A stretch of 22,168 bases of DNA from Bacteroidota bacterium (GCA_023457535.1 JAEWLN010000197.1:1-22168); one strand, 5' to 3'. Shown: positions 1 through 7,424, counted from the first letter of the stretch. Notes: generated by a model from the letters alone, not told the origin. A program made the numbers and translations.

Positions 1-363
1 GTTCAGGTAAGCAAAGAATTTGTGCCGGTTTTCATCGTCGTGCATGTACGAAACCGAATACAAATGGATCAGCGATCCGATCCCGGTGACGAACATCAGC
101 CATAACAATGACAATTGGTCGAGCAAAAACCCGAATTCAACTTTGAAACTGGCGATCGACAACCATTCGAACAATTTGATTTCTGTAGGCTGGGCCCCGG
201 CGGCCACTCCTGCAAAAAACAGCAGCGTAGCCCCAAAAGACACCACAACGGCGGCCGTTGCGAGGTAGCCCGCACCATTGTGCCCGAGCTTTTTGCCAAA
301 GAAAACGTTGATCAGGAAACCTATAAAAGGCGACAGTAATAAAAGTAAAGCTAAATTATCCAT
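1..363 (-). CDS. nuoL: NADH-quinone oxidoreductase subunit L (NuoL), N-terminal part, cut by window edge
   Basis: NuoL is the distal antiporter-like, proton-pumping membrane subunit of respiratory complex I. Translating the minus strand from the ATG at 363-361 gives 121 residues with no stop up to the edge. The start reads MDNLALLLLLSPFIGFLINV, a hydrophobic first helix; a second helix follows around residues 33-52, and a stretch with FLLDQLSLLWLMFVTGIGSL and YSVSYMHDDE, typical of the NuoL/MrpA N-terminal region, lies near residues 78-112. The ATG shares one base with the nuoK stop codon (TAATG), which fixes the start and suggests translational coupling. The rest of the gene, and probably nuoM and nuoN, lies beyond the left edge. 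The identification rests on sequence feel and operon position, both strong. Confidence 0.93.
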   Translation of the reverse strand, partial: MDNLALLLLLSPFIGFLINVFFGKKLGHNGAGYLATAAVVVSFGATLLFFAGVAAGAQPTEIKLFEWLSIASFKVEFGFLLDQLSLLWLMFVTGIGSLIHLYSVSYMHDDENRHKFFAYLN

Positions 364-683
364 TATCCTTTCAAGTTCTTTAAGTTATCGATGTCGATCG
401 AGCCAAGGTTACGGAAAATCGACACCACGATCGCAAGTCCTACGGCCACTTCCGCCGCAGCTACCGCCATCGAGAAAAATACGAAGATCTGCCCTTGCGC
501 GTCCTGATGGTAGGTCGAAAATGCGACGAACAGCAGGTTGACCGCATTGAGCATGATTTCGATCGACATGAATACGATGATGGCGTTGCGTCTGTACAAC
601 ACGCCAAACACACCGATGCAAAACAAGATGACCGACAGGAAAATATAATTCTCAATCCCAATCTGGTTCAGTACATTTCCCAT
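363..683 (-). CDS. nuoK: NADH-quinone oxidoreductase subunit K (NuoK)
   Basis: Small membrane subunit of complex I (106 residues, close to the usual ~100), contributing to the proton path beside NuoJ and NuoN. Three hydrophobic helices are visible (about residues 9-30, 34-55, 64-90). The second carries the conserved glutamate in MSIEIMLNAVNLLFVAF, which in the family is the key buried carboxylate of proton translocation; the third has FFSMAVAAAEVAVGLAI with a second conserved Glu. Start and stop both overlap neighbours by one base: its ATG lies inside the nuoJ stop (TAATG at 685-681), and its TAA contains the first base of the nuoL ATG. Confidence 0.96.
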   Translation of the reverse strand: MGNVLNQIGIENYIFLSVILFCIGVFGVLYRRNAIIVFMSIEIMLNAVNLLFVAFSTYHQDAQGQIFVFFSMAVAAAEVAVGLAIVVSIFRNLGSIDIDNLKNLKG

Positions 684-1201
684 TATGATGATTTTTCTTT
701 TTTAGACAATAACACCGCGCCGATCATCGCCACGAGCAACAGCACGGAGGCAAATTCAAAAGGCACCATAAATCCGTGGTCCGAATCGAGCAGTACCTGT
801 CCGAGGACTTTGATCGACTGGTAATCTGTACCCAAATCGTCATAGGGGCCAACGATTGGCTTGGATTGGAAGAAAATCAGGATCATCACCGCACACAACA
901 CCAAAAAGAACACCACGGCGGCCCAGCGCTGCAAACGCGGCTTGTGCACTTCGTCCTCTTTGTTGAGGTTCATGAGCATGACCGTAAAAAGGAACAGAAT
1001 CATGATCGCGCCCGCATACACAATAATGTGCACAACGCCCAAAAACTGCGAGTTCATCAAAAAGTAATGCCCGCCAATCGAAAAGAAACAAATCACGAGG
1101 TAAATCGCGCTGTGGATCGGGTTTTTGGAAAAGATCGTCATAAACGCCGTAAGGACTGAAACGGCACCGAGCAAAATGAATAAAAGCGTAATGGTAGGCA
1201 T
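683..1201 (-). CDS. nuoJ: NADH-quinone oxidoreductase subunit J (NuoJ)
   Basis: Membrane subunit of complex I, 172 residues, a usual length. Several hydrophobic helices are seen: the N-terminal ITLLFILLGAVSVLTAFM; the next with NPIHSAIYLVICFFSIGGHYF; the family-typical VHIIVYAGAIMILFLFTVML at about residues 56-75; a further one around residues 92-110; and a last one near 152-166. The loop between the last two is hydrophilic. The start ATG overlaps the nuoI TGA (TGATG at 1203-1199), and the stop overlaps the nuoK ATG, so the gene is coupled on both sides. Confidence 0.95.
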   Translation of the reverse strand: MPTITLLFILLGAVSVLTAFMTIFSKNPIHSAIYLVICFFSIGGHYFLMNSQFLGVVHIIVYAGAIMILFLFTVMLMNLNKEDEVHKPRLQRWAAVVFFLVLCAVMILIFFQSKPIVGPYDDLGTDYQSIKVLGQVLLDSDHGFMVPFEFASVLLLVAMIGAVLLSKKEKSS

Positions 1202-1746
1202 CAGTTAACGTTTTTAAGTTGGGCGTTGCGCATGGCTTCTGTCAGCGGCATGACGAGTTTGTCCTTGCCAAAAATAAAGTCTTCACGGTCGTACTGCGAC
1301 GGCACGAGCACTTTGGATTCGGTCAGATAGATCGCGTCTTTCGGGCACGCCTCTTCGCACAATCCGCAAAAAATGCAGCGCAGCATATTGATCTCATAAA
1401 CCGATGCGTATTTTTCCTCGCGGTACAAATGCTTTTCGTCAGGTTTGCGCTCGGCGGCCGTCATCGTGATGGCTTCGGCCGGACAAGAAAGTGCGCACAA
1501 TCCGCACGCCGTACAATTCTCGCGGCCCTGTTCATCGCGCTTGAGCAAATGCTGTCCGCGGTATACTTTGGAGCGTTCGCGCACCTGTTCCGGATATTTG
1601 ATCGTGACCTTTCGCGTAAAAAGGTGGCTGATCGTGATCATCATTCCTTTGATGATCGTCCACAAATAGAGCCGTTCCAAAAAGGTCATCTTTTTGTTCG
1701 ACACCTGCTTTTTGCGGCCCGATAAAGACATCGTTTGTAATGCCAT
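1201..1746 (-). CDS. nuoI: NADH-quinone oxidoreductase subunit I (NuoI), 8Fe ferredoxin-like
   Basis: Peripheral-arm subunit carrying the two [4Fe-4S] clusters N6a and N6b that pass electrons from NuoG towards NuoB. From the ATG at 1746 the protein has 181 residues. Two classical motifs are present: C78-x2-C81-x2-C84-x3-C88 followed by P, and C124-x2-C127-x2-C130-x3-C134 followed by P. The amphipathic N-terminal stretch at residues 20-45 (TFLERLYLWTIIKGMMITIS) is the membrane-surface helix of the family. The open frame reaches upstream to 1860, but that part translates a palindromic repeat and an A-rich leader, so I take the inner ATG. Unlike most junctions in the operon, it is separated from nuoH by 301 nt of repeats. 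It overlaps nuoJ by 1 nt. Confidence 0.95.
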   Translation of the reverse strand: MALQTMSLSGRKKQVSNKKMTFLERLYLWTIIKGMMITISHLFTRKVTIKYPEQVRERSKVYRGQHLLKRDEQGRENCTACGLCALSCPAEAITMTAAERKPDEKHLYREEKYASVYEINMLRCIFCGLCEEACPKDAIYLTESKVLVPSQYDREDFIFGKDKLVMPLTEAMRNAQLKNVN

Positions 1747-1800
1747 GGTTTTTATTTTTTTATTTTTTAGGAGCAGTAGTCCGCTCTTTCTTTGCACACC

Positions 1801-1868
1801 TGTCCCGCTGTTCGCTATATCTTTTGCTTCACAAGTTCCGCAAAAGGATGCCGCTGCCATCGGGGCTA
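1801..1868 (+). repeat. Palindromic dispersed repeat, copy A
   Basis: This copy shares the core GCTATATCTTTTG..CAAAAGGATGCCGCT..CCATCG with copy B at 11374-11462 and, more loosely, with copy C (reverse strand) at 12331-12407. The centre folds as a 7-bp stem, CTTTTGC (1821-1827) with GCAAAAG (1840-1846), around a 12-nt loop. An outer GTCCCG/CGGGGC pairing (near 1802-1807 and 1861-1866) can close the element. In copies B and C the innermost stem pair is T-A rather than C-G. It lies between nuoH and nuoI and encodes nothing recognisable. Confidence 0.75.
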
Positions 1869-1902
1869 TTTTAGAACGTTCGCCAGTCTCTCCAACCTGC
1901 TC

Positions 1903-1937
1903 GTTCGTCGTTCGACGTTCGACATTCGACGTTCGAC
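1903..1937. repeat. Tandem heptamer repeat (GTTCGAC), five units
   Basis: Five consecutive 7-nt units read GTTCGTC, GTTCGAC, GTTCGAC, ATTCGAC, GTTCGAC, so only two positions vary. TTCGA is itself a short palindrome. A related GTCGTTCGTC string appears in the nuoF-nuoG gap at about 4215-4224. It is non-coding and lies between copy A and the octamer array. Confidence 0.75.
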
Positions 1938-1964
1938 AACACCTCCTGCTCCATGCGCCCTTAT

Positions 1965-2042
1965 GACTTTAAGACTTTAAGACTTTACGCCTTTAAGACT
2001 TTATAACTTTATGACTTTAAGACTTTAAGACCTTACGACTTT
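1965..2042. repeat. Tandem octamer repeat (GACTTTAA / transcript sense TTAAAGTC), about ten units
   Basis: Consecutive 8-nt units starting at 1965 are GACTTTAA, GACTTTAA, GACTTTAC, GCCTTTAA, GACTTTAT, AACTTTAT, GACTTTAA, GACTTTAA, GACCTTAC and GACTTT. The ACTTT/CCTTT core is kept while the last base and a few others vary. The array ends just 3' of the nuoH stop in transcript sense. The same unit builds both arms of the inverted repeat between nuoF and nuoG. Period 8 is not a multiple of 3, so it is not coding. Confidence 0.9.
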
Positions 2043-2047
2043 CCGCC

Positions 2048-3091
2048 CTAAAACAACTTCCCGTCACTCCACAAAATCGCAATCGCCGTGATAAAAATAT
2101 TCGCGATCGCGAGCGGGATCAGCATCTGCCAGCCCAAGCGCATCAATTGGTCGTAACGGAATCTCGGGATCGTCCACCTTACCCACATGTAAAAGAAGAT
2201 AAAGAAGCACAATTTGGCAAACAGGGCAAAAAACCCGATGATGTTCGCAATGTTGACGCCCCAGTTTTCAACGGCCCATTGCATGCCCGGATAATTGTAG
2301 GCGCCAAAATAAAGCACCGCCAGGATCGTCGAGGAGATGAACATGCTCGCGTACTCTGCAAACAGATAGAATCCCATGCGCATCGACGAATATTCGGTGT
2401 GGTAGCCGCCAATGAGCTCGGCCTCACATTCGGCCAGGTCAAACGGCGTTCTGTTCGTCTCGGCAAACGAGCAAACCAGAAAGATGATGAATCCCAACGG
2501 CTGGTAAAACACGTTCCAGTTCATTCCGGCCTGCTGCGCCGCAATTTCCTTGAGGCTCAACGTGCCGGTCATCATGATGAGTGCAATGATGGAAAGACCC
2601 ATCGCGACTTCATACGAAATCATTTGCGACGAGGCGCGCATCGCACTCATGAGCGAGAATTTGTTGTTCGAGGCCCACGCCCCGATCATGATCCCGTAAA
2701 CACCCACTGACAATACGCCAAAAACATACAACAACGCCACGTCTACGTCGGTGGCCTGCATGATCACGGTGCGTCCGGCAATCTCCAGTTTGTCGCCCCA
2801 CGGGATGACGGCCGAGGTCATTAAAGCCACGCTCATCGAAATGGCGGGGCCGACCACAAACAGGAATTTGTTGGGCGTATCGGGTAAGAATTCTTCTTTT
2901 GAGAACAGTTTGAGCCCGTCGGCAAGCGGCTGCAAAATACCGCCTTTACCGGCGCGGTTCGGCCCGATGCGGTCCTGAAGCCACGCGGCTACTTTGCGTT
3001 CGGCAAGCGTTGCGTACATCGCCATAAGCATCGTCAGTGCAAAAACTGCAAAGATCAGGATGCTTTTTTCTATGATAATCGCTGAATCCAT
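2048..3091 (-). CDS. nuoH: NADH-quinone oxidoreductase subunit H (NuoH)
   Basis: Membrane subunit that joins the peripheral and membrane arms and forms much of the quinone cavity. It has 347 residues and about eight hydrophobic helices. Family signatures are clear: DRIGPNRAGKGGILQPLADG near residues 40-59 with LKLFSKEEF after it, and FAETNRTPFDLAECEAELIG near residues 208-227 followed by GYHTEYSSMRMGFYLFAEY, which holds the conserved acidic residues of the quinone-chamber loop. The ATG at 3091 overlaps the nuoG TAA by one base. Downstream, its TAG at 2050-2048 is followed after five bases by the octamer array. Confidence 0.97.
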   Translation of the reverse strand: MDSAIIIEKSILIFAVFALTMLMAMYATLAERKVAAWLQDRIGPNRAGKGGILQPLADGLKLFSKEEFLPDTPNKFLFVVGPAISMSVALMTSAVIPWGDKLEIAGRTVIMQATDVDVALLYVFGVLSVGVYGIMIGAWASNNKFSLMSAMRASSQMISYEVAMGLSIIALIMMTGTLSLKEIAAQQAGMNWNVFYQPLGFIIFLVCSFAETNRTPFDLAECEAELIGGYHTEYSSMRMGFYLFAEYASMFISSTILAVLYFGAYNYPGMQWAVENWGVNIANIIGFFALFAKLCFFIFFYMWVRWTIPRFRYDQLMRLGWQMLIPLAIANIFITAIAILWSDGKLF

Positions 3092-4134
3092 TATACGTTC
3101 CCTTCTTTAAATGCTTTTTCCTCCTGCGGATCGAGCGGTTTGTGGCGCATGCTGATTTTTTTGCGGTCCTGGTCGCGGCCTTTGAGAATGCCTTTTTCAG
3201 TTTCGATCACCACCGTATCGAGTTTGCGCGTATAGTTGTTCTGGTTGATGACCGAATCTTTCTCAAATTTACGCGGGCCTTCGATGACCCAGTCCTTGAC
3301 GTCTTTGTGGTCAAAACGGCATTCGTTGCAGATGAATTCCTCTACTTCGTGGTATTCGTCTTTGCGACCCGTGACGCGCTGGATCTCGTTCCCGAACATC
3401 CAAACGGTCGTCTTGCCGCAACATTTGGTGCAGTTGCGGTGCGCGTTGAACGGTTTGTTGAACCATACGCGCGATTTGAAACGGAATGTTTTATCGGTCA
3501 GTGCGCCCACCGGACACACATCGATCATGTTGCCCGAAAATTCGTTTGTGATCGCTTTGGAAATACACGTCGAAATGTTCGAGTGATCGCCGCGGTCCAT
3601 GACGCCGTGTACGCGGTTGTCGGTGAGCTGGTCGGCCACCATGACGCATCGGTAGCACAAGATGCAGCGGTTCATGTGCAGCTGGATGTTCGGCCCGATG
3701 TCTTCCGGCTCGAACGTTCTTTTTTCTTCAATGAAACGCGTTTGCGATTTGCCGTGCTTGAAACTCAGGTTCTGCAGGTCGCATTCGCCGGCCTGGTCGC
3801 ATACCGGGCAATCGAGCGGATGGTTGATCAGCAAAAATTCGGTCACCGATTTTCTGGCTTCCTGAACGCGGTCGGACGCTGTGCTGTTGACCTCCATTCC
3901 GTCCATGCAACCCGTCACGCAAGAGGCGACGAGTTTGGGCATCGGACGCGGATCGGCATCGCTTCCCTTGGAAACTTCAACCAAACAGCAACGGCATTTT
4001 CCGCCGCTTCCTTTGAGTTTGGAGTAATAGCACATCGCCGGCGGGACACTTTCCCCGCCAATCATACGCGCCGCCTGCAGGATCGTGGTTCCTGGTTCGA
4101 CGTTTATGCTTTGTCCGTCTATGGTAACTTTCAT
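3091..4134 (-). CDS. nuoG: NADH-quinone oxidoreductase subunit G (NuoG), compact form
   Basis: Iron-sulfur subunit of the NADH module, passing electrons from NuoF to NuoI. Residues 1-80 form a [2Fe-2S] ferredoxin domain with C35, C47, C50 and C72. Then comes the H105-x3-C109-x2-C112-x5-C118 cluster motif, and a [4Fe-4S] set C158-x2-C161-x2-C164 with C208 (CPVGAL). After this, C236, C239/C240, C270 and C273 resemble the start of the Fe4S4 domain of the molybdopterin-oxidoreductase fold, but the protein ends at 347 residues, whereas enterobacterial NuoG has about 900. The C-terminus reads cleanly to a stop that overlaps the nuoH start (TAATG), so this looks like a natural short form, as I recall for flavobacterial operons, not a broken gene. 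The start at 4134 follows a 128-nt gap with an inverted octamer repeat. Confidence 0.93.
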   Translation of the reverse strand: MKVTIDGQSINVEPGTTILQAARMIGGESVPPAMCYYSKLKGSGGKCRCCLVEVSKGSDADPRPMPKLVASCVTGCMDGMEVNSTASDRVQEARKSVTEFLLINHPLDCPVCDQAGECDLQNLSFKHGKSQTRFIEEKRTFEPEDIGPNIQLHMNRCILCYRCVMVADQLTDNRVHGVMDRGDHSNISTCISKAITNEFSGNMIDVCPVGALTDKTFRFKSRVWFNKPFNAHRNCTKCCGKTTVWMFGNEIQRVTGRKDEYHEVEEFICNECRFDHKDVKDWVIEGPRKFEKDSVINQNNYTRKLDTVVIETEKGILKGRDQDRKKISMRHKPLDPQEEKAFKEGNV

Positions 4135-4145
4135 ATTTTTTTGAT

Positions 4146-4264
4146 CTTAAAGTCGAAAGTCTTAAAGTCGAAAGGCTTCCTGACAATGCAACTTATTCTG
4201 TAATTTCAAATTTTGTCGTTCGTCAAACGCCTTTAAGACCTTATGACTTTACGACTTTATGACT
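4146..4264. repeat. Inverted octamer repeat forming a long hairpin between nuoF and nuoG
   Basis: The left arm, 4146-4176, has AAAGTC-type units (spacing 7-8 nt) ending in AAAGGC. The right arm, 4229-4264, starts GCCTTT and continues in GACTTT-type octamers. The 52-nt centre (4177-4228) is unrelated sequence. Folding the minus-strand transcript by hand gives AAAGGC/GCCUUU, UAAGGUC/GACUUUA, GUC/GAC with AAA/UUU, and AAAGUCG/CGACUUU blocks, interrupted by short mismatches. The right arm begins inside the nuoF stop codon. The units are the same as in the array at 1965-2042. Confidence 0.75.
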
Positions 4265-5630
4265 AAACCGTCACATTCGAAACCAAATGCCTCACCTTTT
4301 CAAAAGGTTCGCTCACAAAATGGTCTCTGTTTTTAATCTTTTCCGGGAAACGCACATGGTATTCAAACTCGTCGCGGAAATGACGGATTGCAGCCGCCAC
4401 AGGCCATGCCGCAGCATCACCGAGCGGGCAAATCGTATTGCCTTCGATTTTGCGCTGGATGTCCCACAAGAGTTCAATGTCTTCTTCGCGTCCGTGGCCG
4501 TTCTCGATACGGTGCAGGATCTTCTCGAGCCAGCCCGTTCCTTCGCGGCAAGGCGAACATTGTCCGCAGCTTTCGTGGTGGTAAAAGCGTGAGAAATTCC
4601 AGGTATTGCGAACGATGCACGTGGTGTCGTTGTAAACGATGAACCCGCCCGAGCCGATCATCGAGCCTGATGCAAATCCGCCGTCGGCCATCGATTCGTA
4701 GGACATGAGACGGTCTTCGCCATTGGCTGTTTTATAGATCAGGTGTGCCGGTAAGATCGGTACGGATGAACCTCCGGGAACGAGTGCTTTGAGCGGACGA
4801 TCGTCGAGCATACCGCCGCAATATTCATCGGAATTGATGAAATCGTACACTGAAATGCCGAGTTCGATTTCATAAACGCCCGGTTTTTTGATGTGCCCCG
4901 AGGCGGAAATGAGCTTGGTTCCCGTCGATTTTTCGGTCCCGATCTTCGCGTATTCGGCGCCCGAGTTCATTACGATCCACGGCACGGCTGAAATCGATTC
5001 GACGTTGTTCACAACCGTCGGGTTCTGCCACAAGCCCGAAATTGCCGGGAATGGCGGCTTGATTCTTGGGTTGCCGCGTTTGCCTTCGAGCGATTCGATC
5101 AGCGCGGTTTCTTCGCCGCAAATGTAAGCGCCGCCGCCCACGTGTACGTGCAAATCCAGGTTGTAACCCGTCCCGAGGATGTTTTGTCCGAGCCATCCGG
5201 CTGCATACGCTTCCTTGATCGCTTTTTCGAGTATCTTGAACACCCACATGTATTCGCCGCGGATGTAGATGTACGACAGGTTCGCCTCCAGCGCGTAACT
5301 GGCCGTGATCATGCCTTCGATGAGCAAATGCGGGATGTACTCCATTAAATAGCGGTCCTTGAATGTGCCCGGTTCGGATTCATCGGCGTTGCAGACCAAA
5401 TGTCTTGGCTTGCCCGATTTTTTGTCGATGAAACTCCACTTCATTCCCATCGGGAAACCTGCGCCACCGCGACCTTTGAGTTGTGAATCCTTGACCTGGT
5501 TTACAACCTCGTCGGGTGTCATCGATCTCAGGGCTTTCTCGACCGATGCATAGCCGCCTTCGCGACGGTACACGTCGTAGGTCTTGATGCCCGGAACGTT
5601 GATCTTGTCTAATAATATTTGCTTACCCAT
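4263..5630 (-). CDS. nuoF: NADH-quinone oxidoreductase subunit F (NuoF), FMN/NADH-binding
   Basis: Binds NADH and FMN and starts electron transfer in complex I; 455 residues from the ATG at 5630. The glycine-rich FMN/NADH loop KGRGGAGFPMGMKW is at residues 52-65, followed by CNADESEPGTFKDR (80-93) and GGGAYICGEETALIESLEGK (165-184), all family hallmarks. The N3 [4Fe-4S] ligands are C355-x2-C358-x2-C361 and C401 (ICPLGDAAAWP). The open frame runs on to 5672, but MGKQILLDK at 5630 is the better start: it overlaps the nuoE stop by one base (TAATG) and gives a normal N-terminus. Presence of NuoE and NuoF means NADH is the likely donor, unlike Bacteroides complex I, which lacks this module. Confidence 0.97.
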   Translation of the reverse strand: MGKQILLDKINVPGIKTYDVYRREGGYASVEKALRSMTPDEVVNQVKDSQLKGRGGAGFPMGMKWSFIDKKSGKPRHLVCNADESEPGTFKDRYLMEYIPHLLIEGMITASYALEANLSYIYIRGEYMWVFKILEKAIKEAYAAGWLGQNILGTGYNLDLHVHVGGGAYICGEETALIESLEGKRGNPRIKPPFPAISGLWQNPTVVNNVESISAVPWIVMNSGAEYAKIGTEKSTGTKLISASGHIKKPGVYEIELGISVYDFINSDEYCGGMLDDRPLKALVPGGSSVPILPAHLIYKTANGEDRLMSYESMADGGFASGSMIGSGGFIVYNDTTCIVRNTWNFSRFYHHESCGQCSPCREGTGWLEKILHRIENGHGREEDIELLWDIQRKIEGNTICPLGDAAAWPVAAAIRHFRDEFEYHVRFPEKIKNRDHFVSEPFEKVRHLVSNVTV

Positions 5631-6169
5631 TACTCTGCGTTGTAATAAAGGTTGACTTTTCCTGCTTTGCAATCTTCGATGAGCTGGTCGATCTTTTCTT
5701 TGGTCAGGTGCTCTTTGTATTCGTCACCGAGCTGCATCATCGGGGCGTATCCGCATGCACCCAGGCATTCCACGCCGCGTACTTCGAACATTCCATCGGA
5801 AGTTGGTTCGCCGATGCCGACGCCGAGCTTGCTGCAGGTGTAATCCATCAGATCCTCAACACCGCGCGTGGCGCAGCACGAAGTCTGGCAGAATTCGAAC
5901 ATGTATTTGCCTATCGGGCGCTGGTTGAACATCGTATAGAATGAAACGACTTCGTAAACTTCGATCGGTTTGATGCCGATGATCTCCGCAACCTTGTCCA
6001 TCAGTTCCACCGACAGCCAGTTGTCGTGCGCATCCTGGACGTCGTGCAAAATGGGCAACAACGCCGATTTGCGCTTGTCGGCCGGATAGTGGCTCAAAAG
6101 CTCATTGATGCGATCCATCAGCGCGGGCGTGATGTTGATCGTTTGCTTGATATCGTGTGACTGTTTCAT
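5630..6169 (-). CDS. nuoE: NADH-quinone oxidoreductase subunit E (NuoE), [2Fe-2S]
   Basis: Thioredoxin-like [2Fe-2S] subunit (cluster N1a) of the NADH module, 179 residues. The N-terminal half is helical (residues 12-75, with PALMDRINELL and IIGIKPIEVYEVVSFYTMF). The cluster ligands are C94-x4-C99 and C135-x3-C139 (ECLGACGYAPMM), exactly the NuoE spacing; an extra Cys at 98 adjoins the second ligand. It starts 2 nt after nuoD ends and overlaps nuoF by one base, so it is tightly embedded in the operon. Confidence 0.97.
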   Translation of the reverse strand: MKQSHDIKQTINITPALMDRINELLSHYPADKRKSALLPILHDVQDAHDNWLSVELMDKVAEIIGIKPIEVYEVVSFYTMFNQRPIGKYMFEFCQTSCCATRGVEDLMDYTCSKLGVGIGEPTSDGMFEVRGVECLGACGYAPMMQLGDEYKEHLTKEKIDQLIEDCKAGKVNLYYNAE

Positions 6170-6171
6170 AA

Positions 6172-7407
6172 TTATGCGTCTAATTCTCCGGCGATCACGT
6201 TCAGGCTCGAGAGCGTCGCAATCGCGTCGGAAAGCATTTGCCCTTTGACCATTTCGTTAAAAGCCTGGTAATAAATAAAACACGGACGGCGGAAGTGCAG
6301 GCGGTATGGCGTGCGGCTGCCGTCAGTAGTCAGGTAAAACCCGAGTTCTCCGTTTCCACCTTCTACCGGATGGTACACTTCAGTCACCGGAACCGGGACT
6401 TCGCCCATGACGATCTTAAAGTGGTAGATCAGCGCTTCCATATTGTGGTAAACTTCATCTTTTGGCGGCAGGTAATAATCGGGGACATCGGCGTGGTACG
6501 GGCCTTCCGGCAGTTTGGCGAGTGCTTGTTTGATGATCGATAAGCTTTCCCAAACTTCGGCGTTGCGCACGCAAAAACGATCATACGTATCGCCTGATTG
6601 CCCAACGGGAATGTTGAATTCAAAATCTTCATACGACGAGTACGGCTGCATCACGCGAACGTCGTAGTCAACGCCGGCTGCGCGCAGGTTCGGACCGGTA
6701 AAGCCGTAGCTGATGGCGCGTTCTGCAGAGATCGGCCCCACGTTGATCGTGCGGTCCATAAAGATCCTGTTCCTGGTGAGCAAGTCTTCGAAATCCTTCC
6801 AGATGGGCGGGAATTCCTCGAGCAACTGGTTGAGTTTTTCAAAAGCGAGCGGGCTCCAGTCGCGTTCAAATCCGCCGAGTCGGCCCATATTGGTCGTCAG
6901 TCGCGCACCGCAGATCTCCTCGTAGATCTCGTATATTTTTTCGCGGTATTGGAATACGTATAAAAATCCGGTCAGTGCGCCCGTGTCGACGCCCAGGACG
7001 GAATTGCAGATGATGTGGTCGGCGATGCGGGCCAGTTCCATCACGATAACGCGTAGATATTGCGCTCTTTTCGGAACTTCGATGCCGAGCGCCTTTTCAA
7101 CTGTCATCCACCAACCCATGTTGTTGATGGGCGCCGAACAGTAATTCATGCGGTCGGTCAGTGGCGTGATCTGGTAAAACGGACGGTTCTCGGCAATTTT
7201 TTCGAATGCGCGGTGAATGTAGCCCACCGTGCCTTCGCCGTCGATGATGCGCTCGCCGTCCATCAGTAGAATGTTCTGGAAGATGCCGTGCGTAGCCGGG
7301 TGCGTAGGGCCGAGGTTCAGGATCGAGAGTTCGCTGCCGTCCTCATTTTTCCTGGCTTCGATGATGCCTGCATAGCGCAGTTCCGGTGGTAATAACAAGT
7401 CTGACAT
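6172..7407 (-). CDS. nuoD: NADH-quinone oxidoreductase subunit D (NuoD)
   Basis: The 49-kDa-type subunit, which with NuoB forms the quinone-reduction site. From ATG 7407 (MSDLLLPPELRYAG) it has 411 residues. Signatures include NLGPTHPATHGIFQNILLMD near residues 32-51 (with the quinone-site histidines), YCSAPINNMGWW, the GRLGGFERDWSP block, FTGPNLRAAGVDYDVR and a C-terminal end in ELDA. A longer frame from TTG at 7431 would overlap nuoC by 7 nt; I prefer the ATG, which leaves 17 nt after the nuoC stop. It is related to the large subunit of [NiFe] hydrogenases but lacks their nickel cysteines, as expected. Confidence 0.96.
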   Translation of the reverse strand: MSDLLLPPELRYAGIIEARKNEDGSELSILNLGPTHPATHGIFQNILLMDGERIIDGEGTVGYIHRAFEKIAENRPFYQITPLTDRMNYCSAPINNMGWWMTVEKALGIEVPKRAQYLRVIVMELARIADHIICNSVLGVDTGALTGFLYVFQYREKIYEIYEEICGARLTTNMGRLGGFERDWSPLAFEKLNQLLEEFPPIWKDFEDLLTRNRIFMDRTINVGPISAERAISYGFTGPNLRAAGVDYDVRVMQPYSSYEDFEFNIPVGQSGDTYDRFCVRNAEVWESLSIIKQALAKLPEGPYHADVPDYYLPPKDEVYHNMEALIYHFKIVMGEVPVPVTEVYHPVEGGNGELGFYLTTDGSRTPYRLHFRRPCFIYYQAFNEMVKGQMLSDAIATLSSLNVIAGELDA

Positions 7408-7424
7408 ATCTGTTTTGTTGACTT

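Larger units (their letters stand above)
1747..2047. other. Gene-free gap between nuoH and nuoI, filled with repeats
   Basis: This 301-nt stretch inside the nuo operon has no plausible gene. In plus-strand order it holds the A/T-rich leader of nuoI (1747-1770), one copy of a palindromic dispersed repeat (1801-1868), five heptamers of the GTTCGAC type (1903-1937), and about ten octamers of the GACTTTAA type (1965-2042) that end five bases from the nuoH stop codon. I see no TAnnTTTG promoter element for nuoI on the minus strand, so nuoI is probably transcribed through from upstream. Confidence 0.8.

Noticed and set aside
1747..1860. N-terminal extension of nuoI up to a start at 1860
   Set aside because: The extra residues translate the palindromic repeat and an A-rich leader; the family N-terminus fits the inner ATG at 1746.
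1903..2042. CRISPR array
   Set aside because: Units of 7 and 8 nt are directly tandem without spacers; there are no cas genes nearby.
3091..4134. nuoG as a truncated pseudogene
   Set aside because: All cluster ligands are kept, the stop is coupled to nuoH, and the reading frame is clean; the short form appears natural for the lineage.
3142..4203. Long plus-strand open frame (353 codons) opposite nuoG
   Set aside because: It is fully antisense to a well-supported gene, matches no family I know, and similar long antisense frames lie opposite other genes here (for example 18918-19823), a codon-usage effect.
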